From Saccoglossus kowalevskii (taxonomy: Eukaryota > Hemichordata > Enteropneusta > Harrimaniidae), in the NCBI RefSeq assembly GCF_000003605.2, contig NW_003128862.1:984770-1033413 (forward strand): a DNA stretch of 48,644 bases, in the 5' to 3' direction. The number at the start of each line of letters is the position of its first letter. Positions within the stretch are counted from its first letter, which is position 1. Below the pieces are notes generated by a model. The model saw nothing but the letters and a program-made list of their open reading frames with translations. It did not search any database and was not told where the DNA came from. Positions 35,590 through 47,564 of the stretch are shown piece by piece. A program made the translations under genes and the position numbers.

Positions 35590-38500
35590 AGATGAACTAC
35601 GAAGTATATATTGTTAATTAGTCGGTTTTATTGCCACTTGTAAGGACACCTTATTCTGATTCTAAGGTCGGGTCAAGTACATAAAAGAAATGCGCGAGCG
35701 CATGCTCATTATACTAATTTATCTACGTCAATGACAGCGCTGGTGGCAAACTCTGAAAGCGGTGGTTTAGCTGAACTTTCTTTTGCAATTGCTCTTCAAA
35801 AATACGTTTGATTTACAAAATAGTTGAATTTATATTAGTGTACAACTGTGGACAATACATTTGCCGTGTTTTTATTATTTGATTACAGCTCACGTACGAG
35901 GTTTAGTTCAGTGAGAATGTGCACGCATGAGAAGACATGTATATTGATCAGGCACATGAAACAAATACTAGAGACAAACAAACAAACACTGGACACCATA
36001 AGATAAACATATATTTGTGAACAGGCGAGTGTCATTTATTTAGATTTTTATCCAAATATCAAAAAGTTTAGGTTTACTTCGTCTTGTTGTTTAATTCCCT
36101 TGACGGCCAGTGTGAGTGTGCTTGTTGCGTGGACGACATAGAATGTCGGTTGACTACATCAAATGCCACTAAGAGCTGACCGGTAGGATGTTTGACTAAG
36201 AAGGGTGGACAGTACCTGAGATTGAATTCACCTCATTGTACTACCCACCCTTCATCTCTTTGTTTACAAATCTAGAATAAAGCTGGGTATGTTGTGTCAA
36301 TCAATAAACAGTATGTCGTTGTAATTAATATAATATACTTAGTACTCTATGCTCTAAATCTGTAAAGTATAGAAAGATGAAGATTCTGGCCAGTGAGCAT
36401 GTCTCCACGGCAACAAATTTCTTGCTATGCAAAGGATGCAACAGATTTATGAACGATAATACCGTTTTACGAGCTTAACTTATTGGTGTTCTTAAGATTA
36501 CTATGTATTCAGTAAAACTTTTAATATCAGTTGCATATGAAGCCAATGACAGACAGGCTCCTTAAATTGATTTGTTTCTTCGAGTTCGTTTTTTTTACGT
36601 CTTCGCTCATCAATATTATATTTTAATGTAATGATTACAGTGTAATATCATCGGCATTATAGTGGTATCAACAAATTTCGATGATTTCTGAATATTTAAT
36701 CTCCAATGGATATTTGTGTCTATTCAATCATTTTGTATGAGGTTTATTTATTTCCCCCATCTTCTGGGCGTCAGTGACCCATTTTTGTTTGTTCTTGAAG
36801 TATGATTCTATATACGGGACACGTTGAGCTTGTTGGTATTGGGGCTGCATACTCGAACGCTGCACAATTCATTGATGCATGAATTATCCAGCAGACTTCA
36901 CTCCAGTAGACAGAGATAGCTCGTTTAACAAGCCCGATCACGAAGACAGAAACCTCTGAAGTTATTTAATTTATGATAATATTTTCCAAAGCAATCCATA
37001 TAAGTTAATATGGCTTTGTGACCTTGTTAACGATATTGGCCACATTTTACAGGATAGGGTTTAAATGATAGGGTCGACCCATTATAACATCACTTGCATG
37101 TACTTGTTTATAGTGAGAGGAACAAATTTAGTAGTTAGGGGTAATCCATTTGATATTATTGAGTAAATCCATCAACAGTTAATGTCAACAATGTTATAAT
37201 TAATACAACGATGATTACTGAGCAAGCATATGAATGAAGGGGTAACATCAAAACCAAAATATTAAAATAATGACTGCCTTTAGAAATATAGTACTATAAG
37301 TAATATAAGTCGTTTAGTTAAAATCACATACAAAAACTAAACGAGTGCCTCTCCAATCACATTTCAAAATAATAGTAGGCATAAGCGTGCAACACTGCTG
37401 ACTTTTGACCTGTGATAATATTTTAAAAAAAAACCTGAACGCTAGTTTATTGCCCTATCAACAACAACTTGATTTATTTCGTATTTAAGTATATCATTCA
37501 ATTGACCCGTGACGCTAGACCGAATCACCACACATCATGAAAGCTAAAGCGATCCAGTGGGTTGCATCCGGGAACTACCCATCATACACAAGATTTGTTT
37601 AATGGTAGCCCCATGAGTTGTTTTAATTCATGTACAGATCTTTTAATGTTTGCAGCTGTGTTTCTGTATATGTGTGTCTCATTCTCGTCTCGTATCGTCT
37701 TAGGGGTTTGGTAAATTAGAACTCGAATATTGCTAAAAGCAAAAAATGAAGGGGGAGGTAAAAAAATATATACATCGTACCGACCCACCCCACACACGTT
37801 GATACACACCATTACACACTTTTTATCTGATTCGACCCTTGTTTCGCAATTTACAAATTATACGGAGACCAATGTATATGAAATAGGTTATGTGTGTACA
37901 TTCAAGGCAACGCATGAGTGTCGCCCGGTTCGGTTAATTGCGATGCAAATCATCCTCGAGTTAATGCGACGCTGGACAGTTTGCATATCATAGGACAATC
38001 TTATATTACTCAGACTCAATAAGCACCGTGCCGAGGTTTCAAATATGGTTAAAAGTCACATTTATCCAATAAATGTTGGCATTTGACAGTAAGTTAGACA
38101 ATGTTGTTATGTAGTCGTACGTGACGGAATGAAAACGATACACCACTCAAGTCCGGGTTCTGCATCAGATGTTTCTTGAATAGGAAACCAAATTCAATTA
38201 TTTTCGCGTATGCTTGTAACAACAGTAACATTCTCGCAAAAATCTGTTGATTGTCGATAACTATGGATCTGTGGCTATGCTATGTCGTTTTTAGTTTTTA
38301 TTTGATCAAGGCCGCTCTATGATTAAACTGGCGAATGATCTTAGTACTGTCTATCGTCTATTTCTCAGAAAGACGCGGGTGCAGCACTATTAAGACTTGT
38401 TCAATATTTAAAAAAAGAAAACAATTATTTGTTTATGTATAGTCAAAGAGCACTGTTCGTCGCCATGCGTCATGCTCAATATGGGTCTCATGCGACGTAT

Positions 38501-39605
38501 ACAACGCGTGCAAAACGTATGTGCATGAATTTAAATGCACTGTGCAACGATCACGACACTTCAATTCAAACGTACAAACACATTATACATTCTCGTCACA
38601 TTGGTCCGTGAAATAACCACCCTCCATGATATGTACTTGGTAATGACAATAAGGAAGTGTCTTTCGCCAGGTTTCTCAAGCTCTCTGTTGTTTTCCGCCT
38701 TGCAAACGCTGTAAAACGACTATTCTATGGGTAGATTCAATTGCAGCAATACCACAACGATAAAGTGCACAGTAATGTGTAATTAGTCTAGCGACTGCCG
38801 ACTAGCGTTTACTATAAGCTGCGCATGAATTGTGAAGAGCTTTCACCGTGACGTCATCGCTGATATGTCATCATTTCCCAGGGTGCTAGATAATCACTGA
38901 TGAAACTTATACATTGTATACGTAATGCGGCATGTGTGTTTATGATTAGAGCGTCCACTAAGTTATGTAGCTCTGTCATATATGAATAGAACGCCTGTTT
39001 AGCTTGTATTCTATGTAAATGGGTCACACTGACGATTGTATCAGGGTTACATGGCATTAATGTCCGAATATGTCATAAAGTCCGCCATTTTGTTCTCCCT
39101 CGTTTGTCCTATTTGTTATGATGACTAGTCCTTCAAATTATTAGACCTGGTGGGCAAATGTATTCAGAGATATATTTCCCATGGTACATATTCGAGCATG
39201 TATGAGTTACAGGGTGAAACGTAGTAGAAATAAGTAAACGTTTGAGTTATAAACCAACTTGGAACGAGCCTGCAAGTTGCTGACGTAACCAAACAGAATA
39301 TCACGTAACCAGCATCCCACAAATGACCAACAACAAGGATATCATTTGTTGCAATGAGACAACATTACAACCGAGCAATCAATTTGAAAACGTGTGTACG
39401 AGTGGAAAAAAATGAATGAAAACAAATTAAGGATCAGTTACTCCAAATTTAAAGAACTTCAACTAAATACTTCGACCAACAATACAGTATAAGTAATATT
39501 AAAGCCTATAAAGATTAAAATTAATGTCTATAACGATTCAACTATAGACATTGCATTTACATTGAATTGTTCCCAGTATGTAAATAACTACAATTGGAAA
39601 GCAAG
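35590..39605. other. No gene recognised
   Basis: AT-rich DNA with chance-length frames and one TGACGTCA at 38849-38856. A single gtccgccattttg at ~39080 may be a relic of the ATGGCC repeat family. Confidence 0.6.
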
Positions 39606-39609
39606 TTAA

Positions 39610-40120
39610 ACAAGCCGATAGGCTGGTTGGCGATTCGCTCTGCTCAAAAAACAAGCGACATGTTTTTGGCTGTTTCCATGGTAGGACATGAGCGTGAAGC
39701 TAACGTCAGTTTATAAATAAATGGGCCTCGTATACGAAGTTCGCCAAAAACCATTCAGTCTTTAGAAGTCACTTTATTACTATGTCGTATTCTGCTGTTA
39801 CATTTATTATTTCCAACGGTTTTGCGATAGTATTTTCTAGAATGAAGGCAGCATTTACAGTTCATTCGAAGTTCAAAGTTGCGTCGGAATTACGTTGATA
39901 CAGTGTAACAATATCGGCGCCAGTGATATCTCACCTGTGCGCAAATTAGCAAAAATAAAAAAGCATAATCATTATTCAAAAATAAGTTTTTTGCTGTTGC
40001 CATGGCAGCGGTGGGCCAAGTTTTTTTTTTAATTAGTGACGGTACGACCTGCCTGTCAAGTATGGACAAAATCAGCCAAGCTAAAAAAAATCACATAACA
40101 GTTAAAAGCCGTTGCTGGTT
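39610..40120 (+). repeat. Dispersed repeat, copy 2
   Basis: This is a direct-orientation match to 26863-27442, lacking that copy's hairpin insertion. The alignment stops near 40117 (..gccgttgctgg). After that this copy continues into gttaccccaactttggggt, whereas copy 1 continues into the CGTATAC array. The element is probably older than any functional mobility, since the copies differ by many substitutions and small indels. Confidence 0.85.
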
Positions 40121-40560
40121 AAAGTTACCCCAACTTTGGGGTCAAATCAAGCTGAGTAGAATGAGCTACGCCCGTGCTTTTTAGTCGTAGAAATGTAGGG
40201 TGAAATACATTTGGCTCGAATGTCTTAAAAAAACAGTTTTCGGCTTTTGCCATAGAAACGGAGGGCCAGAATTTGTTTTCAGAGTTTACAACCTAACTAG
40301 AGTGAAGGTACGACTTGCCTGCCAAGTTAGAACCAAATCGGCTCAGCCAAAAAAAAATACAGAAGAGTTAAAAAGCCATTTCTGATGAACAGTTACCCCA
40401 ACTTTGGGGTTAAATTTCTCGGTAATATCAAAAATTGAAATATTAACTCTGCGCCCACACTCAAGCTGGTAGAACGAGCTATGTCTGAGGTGTTTACTCC
40501 CAAATTTGTAGGAGGAGATCCATTTGGCGCGAAGCTATCCAAAAAATATTTTTCCTAATA
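39985..40560 (+). repeat. Degenerate ~268-bp tandem duplication within and after dispersed repeat copy 2
   Basis: The block cttttgccat-ggcggtgggcca..ggtacgac-tgcctgtcaag..gttaccccaactttggggt occurs at 39990-40142 and again at 40240-40410. The part ..agctg-gtagaa-gagctatg..aaatacatttggc.. occurs at 40150-40230 and 40463-40545. Each unit contains the hairpin ACCCCAA-CTTTGGGGT (40124-40142 and 40392-40410), 268 bp apart. The third unit is partial. Confidence 0.8.
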
Positions 40561-41265
40561 AATACTGGTGTTTTTAGGAGTCTAAAATATTTGAATGAAT
40601 GAAGTGTTCCCAAATCCTCATCAGGAGAAGAAAACTCAAGTGGTACTTTAATCTGACGAACAAAGAAGACCAGGGACAGACATTGCTGAGCAAACATAAA
40701 GACAAAATGTGAACATAAGCCAGATGTGCAGTACATACTGTCGACGTGGGTGGTGAAATTGGATAAAACATCAAATGTAGTTATACCACTCGACAACACT
40801 ACAAAGAAGTTTGAAAAAAAAAATATTAACTCGAGTTTTCCTGGTGCGGTTTTACTTGGCGTGTTGTTAGTAAATTAAACCCATCAACCTATTAATCGGA
40901 AACACATTCATACGGAGATATCCCATAAAAACCCAAAGTATCATGAAATACTACTCACAATTTAACAATAGGTTCATACACTGTAACAGAGAGTGTATGA
41001 CCTTTGTTTATATTTAAGCCATTGTATTAAGACAATTGGAAGATTACAACGTTGTATGAATGGCGCTGGTCGTCGCGCCTCGTCCTGTTCAATATGGAAC
41101 TTAGAACGACCCACCCAATGCGTATAAAATACATTGTTCATGTTTGTTTGCATGAAATTCGAACACGCGGTTCGCAAAGGGCACCGCCCTTTAATTATTA
41201 TAGTATGTTGGTAACATTTGCTGCTGCTTGATTTGCGATCAAAATAATAACAAAACCCCCAATAT

Positions 41266-41266
<1 letters not shown>

Positions 41267-41347
<81 letters not shown>

Positions 41348-41348
41348 T
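41267..41348. repeat. (TA)n microsatellite
   Basis: About 40 TA units with a single C interruption at 41335. Such tracts can extrude cruciforms and often vary in length between alleles. Confidence 0.97.
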
Positions 41349-41995
41349 ACCTAAGTCACAAAACAAAAATAACAATGAGCGACTGACAATCACGTTACAT
41401 GGAATAGTGGGAAAAAGTAAAATAAGCCACGGGACATGCAAAAAAGAAATAAGTCGGGTTAAACAAAATCACATATTACCCTTTTCTGTGACACCTGCCA
41501 TGTATCACATGTCTCCTATTCGGATGGTTTCTGTTAAGAAACAGATAGTATCGAATACCGCTTTGCCACATCAGATATTAGGACAGCTGAACGTCATTAG
41601 ATATTTCCATTAAAAAAGTATTATTTAGATAAGAAAAAATATTATCTGATAACTTGAACTGGTACTGTGTAAATTGTATGTAGTAGTTATAGAAGATTAT
41701 ACGTATGATTAACAAATTTTGACGTGTTTAAGTTTAGCATTTTCGAATTGTTTGAACGTGAAAATATAACAGAAATGGAGTTTTCAGTGCTTGCTTATCT
41801 AGGAGCCTTAATGTTAACAATGAGGAATGCCTTTAACAGTGGCCTGTAATACAAGTCTTCCAAAAAGGTGATTTTGATTTTTTTCGAACCTAACATATGA
41901 ATTCCAAGTAATTATTATTAGTTATTATGATTTTCTCCTAATATTATAAAAACAAAAGGCCGCACGTAGCATGTCACACCGCGTCGTGTCGTGAT

Positions 41996-42355
41996 GTGGG
42001 TCTCATTTTCAGTGGTTTCCCCACGGTTTCGGATCACCAAAGTCGGCGTAATGCCAGCAGGAATACAAGTACTCCAGCAAATACTACAAATACCATTCCA
42101 ATCAAACGTATTTACCAGCTCTGGGATATAACAAACGAATTGAAATTGTGTTTATTGTTTTTTTCCTGCCAATTGGATGAATCAAACTTGCGACGAGCTA
42201 AGCCGAATTTTGTTAACGACCCCAGGGTCATTATGAAGAGATCCGGTTATCAATATTGGATCGGATGTTATGCAGTAATTTGGTTAGTAGTTTCAACCAT
42301 GACAAATCGCGATAGTCAGGAGTACAACAAATTGAGAAAAGTAAAAAAAAAATGA
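41996..42355 (+). CDS. Doubtful 119-codon open frame
   Basis: This is an ATG-to-TGA frame of 119 codons in ordinary AT-rich sequence just before the repeat array at 42.56 kb. The product has a Thr/Asn-rich stretch early, a hydrophobic segment near residues 95-105 (YAVIWLVVSTM) and a Lys-rich tail. I recognise no homology, no clear promoter precedes it, and the length is near the chance maximum for this amount of sequence. I list it only as the longest unexplained frame on the right side. Confidence 0.1.
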   Translation: MGLIFSGFPTVSDHQSRRNASRNTSTPANTTNTIPIKRIYQLWDITNELKLCLLFFSCQLDESNLRRAKPNFVNDPRVIMKRSGYQYWIGCYAVIWLVVSTMTNRDSQEYNKLRKVKKK

Positions 42356-42557
42356 AAGTTGATAATAAAAAAAACTCTATGTCGTATTTTGTTTTTAAGC
42401 CCGTTATTTCATTCAACCATATCACTGAGGTAGTGAAGTAATCCGAAAGCAATATTTGATGGCGTGAGAAATAAATCGATTGTCTCTTTTATTGCACGCA
42501 TGATTTCCTACTATCCATATTGAGAGGGATTGCTCTGGAACAGCATTAATTATAACA

Positions 42558-43115
42558 AATTGGCCATCGGTCCGCCATTTTGAATACATCTATAACATGA
42601 TGTATAATGAAAATATAAAATTTTAATATGATCAGTCAAAGAATGTCACGGATAAAACAAAATTGCCGCCAGTCAGCCATTTCGAATCAGACCTGAAAAA
42701 TAAAATGACATGCACGCGAAACTCATAATGTCTAAACTATGTACCTAGTTTGTACAAAATCCATGTATAAACGCAAAGATCCGGTTCCGGAATGCCAGAA
42801 ATGCTTTGTTTTTGATGATTTGTTAGCACTAAAATGGCCGTCATTTGTCCATTTTCTATCAGATAGTCAAACCAATATATTTGTATATCTATGTCATGAT
42901 GTATAATGAATACATTATATATGAAATTTAAACATAGTCATGGCAGAGATATAATGGCACTATAACTGCATTCATTCAAATAAAATAGCCGCCAGTCGTC
43001 CAGTTTAAATCGGACTTGAACAATAAAATGACATGTATCAAGGTACCATAATGCCCAACGTATGTACTATGTTTGAACAAAATCCATCCATAAATGCTTG
43101 ATTTTGATCTGATTG
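42558..43115 (-). repeat. ATGGCC-family array, minus orientation, older copy
   Basis: The same A/B monomers appear as reverse complement. Dyad cores lie at 42562-42581, 42664-42682, 42834-42855 and 42986-43004. Recognisable blocks are catgatgtataatgaa, (g)tttgaacaaaatccat and gtctaaactatgta. Spacing is irregular (about 100, 170 and 152 bp) and divergence is higher than in the 47.6-48.5 kb array, so it is a decayed relative. Confidence 0.85.
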
Positions 43116-43166
43116 TGACACAAATTAATGTACATATGTATAATATCATGAATGTGTGAACACACG

Positions 43167-43211
<45 letters not shown>

Positions 43212-45004
43212 TTCAATACTACGGACACACGGATACAAAATAATTGTTGTACTCTTGTGTGCTATATTGTTCTATTCAGGTCTACCATTGCGAAAGAACG
43301 ACCGGAACGTCTGGTTATATCGAATAATTAACATGGACTACGTTACCAACCACAATCATCTATATGTTATACATTGATTATCAGATATTATGCGTAAGCT
43401 TTACGCATCGACCATCTCTTGCTCATTGTCATATTCTGTAAGTGATAAAAGTGTGTCTTCCCATGATTAATAGTTGTCTTTGATCGTTGTACAATAAACT
43501 ACAATACTAGTACGTCTTAAACATAATGAGTTTGAAGAAGAAACAATCATCAAAGCGTTAAAACGTACATTTAAAATACGCCCAGTTATCTGAATTGCGG
43601 TGTTGACAACTTCGACAAATGCGATTAAAATTGCTCACCAGGATTCGTTGTTTTACAATTGATTGAGCATTCCGCAATCAAACTGTGTGTTATAACAACA
43701 ATATCTACGTTTCCATATACAAGCGTGACACACTGCATTGAAATACGTCAAAGTGAAATTGACACGTCTGCTTGAATATGTCGTCGGCTCATCATGGCAT
43801 TAGATGACATATGAGATGATATTTATTATAGAAATAATCGGTTCAATCAAGTACTTAATCTGCAGTAATTGACTGCATTAGGAATTATTTGAAATATTAG
43901 CCTTAGGAGTTCGATATCCCGCATTTTGACCGAGCAAGTGATATTCTCGTGTACTGGCAGGTTTGTACACGGCGCGTTGCTAAGCGACACGTTGCTTCAA
44001 ATGTACACAACTCATACGAGTGTTATAGCCTCGTGCATTATTCAACTATAACTGCTATATTAAATAAAGAACAAATACACATATGGCTATAATAATATGA
44101 AAAACGGAGGCCATGGTATGCAACGTTATTAATTTGGTCCTATATATCTTAGTTAAAATACAGAATGAATCAATTAATATGTCGATGGGGCCATATATTC
44201 GAGCAGAAATCGTCAAAGTGACGGCACATCTATAGTTAACAACACCTTAAATTTGAATTCAAGGTATTTGCATATGTGTTCTGACGTTGCGTATGTGACA
44301 AAATGACCACAAACACACGTGGTACACTTAATTTTTACAAGGTTTTGCATTTCATGCAATCGCAATTATTTTTTGTTCACATATTCATAGAAATTCCACA
44401 AGTTATTAAACTAAATGTGTCTCCATGTTCACTCGTCACTGGTTTAACACAATATATGTCAAACACCTATTATTTCCCCGATACTTTTCTGTCACTCGCA
44501 GTGTCACCTAGAAGCTGTTAAATGTGACTGTTAATCAGATATTGTTACAATAGGCACAAAAGCTATTGACAATCGCCTAATTTAAAAAAAAATAGAGATT
44601 ACAATATATTAAAATCGACTGTGAGCAAGCACAATATATGTGTCGAAGGACACCAAATAAATTGTCACTGCTAAAAAAAAGAAATCCCGAACATTTGCCT
44701 CTTGTAAAATCAAAGCAGTATGCTATATTTCTATGTTGATTTTACTTGGTTGCTTTTAATTTTAGAGTACATATGTACATTTGATAAACACATCTGCAAA
44801 ACGTGATTTTTAAAGAAAATAACGTATTCGTTCTTGTAAGGCGCACCCTCTACCGACAAAATATTTCTCTTACAGCGTCTATTGTCAACTACGTGGTTGT
44901 CCGTCAATAAATTCAAACTTTGTATTCCAAATGAACAACTAAACGCAGAAGCGGTAGTGTATTTTAACAACACTGTGTCATATTGACGTCACAGTAGCAG
45001 ATCG

Positions 45005-45019
45005 TCGCTAGAGGGCGCA
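45005..45019 (+). promoter_or_regulatory. CTCF-like motif
   Basis: TCGCTAGAGGGCGCA matches the core of the bilaterian CTCF consensus (CTAGAGGGCGC) at nearly all positions. It lies 13 bp from a TGACGTCA site. Similar but weaker matches are at 8808-8822 and, on the other strand, 25672-25686. Function is inferred from sequence only. Confidence 0.3.
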
Positions 45020-45689
45020 ACTATTGCGAACGTTAATTCATATTTTAAACTCCGTTCAATATATGCATGCAATACATAGCTGCCGACAACGAATGTAAAC
45101 ATGTAAAGAAATAAAAAGCACACTGTTAGCCGATCATGTGTATGTTTTCTTCCCAATTCCCATTTGATCTAAAGACAGAGTAAACAACCCTCAAAATAGC
45201 CGACTTTTATAAATACTGTGAAATTGCATATACGGTATTGAAATGGAATAAGTGGTCGCATGTTCATTGCTGAACCCCAATGTAGCGTACTTATGTGAAA
45301 CACAGTGTTATTTCCGTGTATAAATAGATTTAAAATAGAACGAGTAAGTGTGTTGCTCCCAGTACTTATCGGCTTAGACGGTGATACAAATAAAAACAAA
45401 ACAGGCAAATGCTTTAAATTTGGTTTAATATGATTACTAGTCATTCTTACATGGAGTATTTGGAAGAAATTTAAAAGAAAGAGAATATTCAATGAGTGAT
45501 CATAGACGTAAACAAGTGTAGTAATTTCCTAGCATTTGGTAAGGAACACATGACAACTATTATACTATTAGTTTTGTCAGCATCCTTTATTTCATGTTTT
45601 TTGTCATATTACCTCAAACCCTGCAAATGGAAGTGTGCTTGGAATCATGGGAAGAAACGGTGTGCATTGTGATAACTGTCAGAAATGTG

Positions 45690-45835
45690 ACTGACAGGTC
45701 ATACTTGTTTTCAAATCTGGAAGGACAGCGGGATCTGTGTGCCTATAATTTACATAACAAAGGGTGTTTACAACTTTGGAAGGAGAGTTGGAATATACCA
45801 GGTGTGCTGTTATTTGAATAACAAAGCATGTTTAT
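45690..45835 (+). repeat. Degenerate ~62-bp tandem pair
   Basis: tctggaaggacag..tgtgcctataatttacataacaaagggtgttta is echoed by tttggaaggagag..tgtgctgttatttgaataacaaagcatgttta. It opens a short plus-strand frame that I do not regard as a gene. Confidence 0.6.
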
Positions 45836-45884
45836 GATCTACTGAGTTGCCTACGTGCCCCAGCTGCTAGTGAGATCACATTCT

Positions 45885-46537
45885 GATTGGCTTATGTGGA
45901 AACCCAGGTGGTGACATTGAATCATGCATATAAATTGGACAGACTCAGGACAGTTTGGGTCCTTCATTTCAACTTGGTATCCAGTGTGTTCTGCTACGAT
46001 ATTGTGTGACAAGTGATACAGGTTACAACCATCGTTTTGTGAGACTAGTATGAACTGCTCTGCGATCTCCTGCTTTCAGCGGTGCCCTCCAGAATACCAG
46101 CGTTCTTCTACAAGCAAGACTCCTGTGTTTCTTTGTTGTTGTGTTGCAGACGCCATTGACTGTCGTCCATTAATACATCCTGGACATCCTGAGTTATCAG
46201 CAATGCACACTTTCCTAAGCAATCCCTTATTTTAGTGACTTTATTCGAAGCTTTAACTCGATATTTTGGTGTATGTGTATTTCATTGCCAGTACTATTGT
46301 CTTGTCTACCCCATACTAGCAGTGAAAGAACCCCTCTGTCCAGTGCGAGTTCTGTGGGTGGCCCTCTCAATTGCGATAAGCAGGCCTTACACTGTGACAA
46401 GTTTCATAAATACGATATTGCACGAATGTTGATACCCTATTTATCCCTTGTATGTGCGCGCGTCTGAACGTATCCTACCCATTGAATTGATTGCATTTCA
46501 AACAGTTTTCATAAAAATACTTTGTTTAGACAATAAA
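45885..46537 (+). promoter_or_regulatory. Possible small transcription unit or solo LTR: CCAAT, TATA, acceptor-like site, AATAAA
   Basis: A reverse CCAAT box (GATTGG, 45885-45890) lies about 40 bp before a TATA box (TATAAA, 45929-45934). An initiator-like TCATTTC sits at 45964-45970. Downstream are a 61-codon open frame (46050-46235), a pyrimidine-rich acceptor-like site ending ttgcag at 46149, and a poly(A) signal AATAAA at 46532-46537 followed by a GT-rich stretch. The block is richer in G+C than its flanks. Promoter plus poly(A) signal within about 600 bp is also the layout of an LTR, but I could not define TG..CA ends, a target duplication or a primer-binding site. Confidence 0.25.
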
Positions 46538-47292
46538 CGAGCCATGTCTTTACATTTTAGAAGGTAGCTAGTTGGTGACATGAAAAATGTAAATTGCATT
46601 CATATCACGAATGATGACATCATATTGTTAAATACGATTGTTTCCAAAATCATGATTTTTTGTGATGTAATTGGAATTAAATCACTGGGATTTTCCGCAT
46701 TTTATTTAAGTGTATTATTTAAGTACAATCGTCTTGTATTTCTATTTAAATTATTATACACTCAGAGTTATAATGAAAATTTAGTAGAAAATATAAGTTG
46801 TTGCTAGTTAACTGTTCTACACCTTACTGCATAAAATGAATATAGGTAAGCAAGCGTACATGAATAATCCGTCGCCAGTCTGTTACTAAACAGTTGGTCA
46901 ATTAGACCCAGTATTAAACTATGTTCAGCTTTATATACCCTCCATCTGTGTCCGACTAGTAATATAAAAACTGCTGACGCCATGCAAATGAAACATTCAT
47001 ATAATCTGATTCAATTAATTATTTTCTTAGTATTAAATATCAAAATATAAACACGATGTATGTGCTCAACAAAATACTACAATAGCTTTACAGCCGCATA
47101 GTTAAATAAGTACTTGTGTATGCGTGGTTCTACACACATTTTGCAAGAATGAATGTGTCTCAAATCTATCCATGACGAAGTTCTCGATTGACTGTAATGT
47201 GGCTATACTTAACTTCAGCAATAAGTGTTCTAGTTTAATCACATGCATTTCAACATTGGTCAATGGAATGAAAATAGATATCAGACGTATAT

Positions 47293-47422
47293 GGCCGCAG
47301 AGATCTCGTTGAGAGCAAGGGGACTACGTGATTTCGTTATGGTATTAGGGACAGTACACGTGATGACGAGAAACAATCCGCAGAAAGACAAGTCTCGTGC
47401 TTTCAACGAGATCTCGGAGGCC
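47293..47422. mobile_element. Foldback/MITE-like element, ~130 bp
   Basis: The left arm 47293-47316 (GGCCGCAGAGATCTCGTTGA..) is the near-perfect reverse complement of the right arm 47399-47422 (..TCAACGAGATCTCGGAGGCC). The dyad makes both strands encode similar short peptides (EISL.AR.L / NEIS.A), which explains the two overlapping open frames. No target duplication is evident. Confidence 0.65.
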
Positions 47423-47467
47423 GTTAGCTGTGTCGGGGATTGACGGATTTCAACTTTACAAGTTTTT

Positions 47468-47502
47468 AGTCCCCGTTCGGACGCAGTCCGAAAACGGGGA
47501 CT
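47468..47502. repeat. Strong hairpin at the head of the 150-bp repeat array
   Basis: AGTCCCCGTT.CGGAC-GCA-GTCCG.AAAACGGGGACT folds into a stem of about 15 bp with a 2-nt bulge and a 3-nt loop. It is followed immediately by the GTGCGTGC microsatellite and the tandem array, suggesting it is the terminus of one composite repetitive element. Confidence 0.8.
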
Positions 47503-47516
47503 TATGTTTTGACTTC

Positions 47517-47560
47517 TGTGTGTCTGTGCGTGCGTCAGTGCGTGCGTCTGTGCGTGCGTC
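47517..47560 (+). repeat. GTGCGTGCGTC-type minisatellite
   Basis: Three imperfect copies of a ~14-bp unit (tctgtgcgtgcg / tcagtgcgtgcg / tctgtgcgtgcg) lie between the hairpin and the 150-bp repeats. Confidence 0.85.
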
Positions 47561-47564
47561 CGGA

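Larger units (their letters stand above)
43120..45880. other. No gene recognised; spacer between the opposed ATGGCC arrays
   Basis: AT-rich DNA with chance-length frames, a TGACGTCA at 44984-44991, the CTCF-like motif at 45005, and the degenerate 62-bp pair at its right end. Confidence 0.6.
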
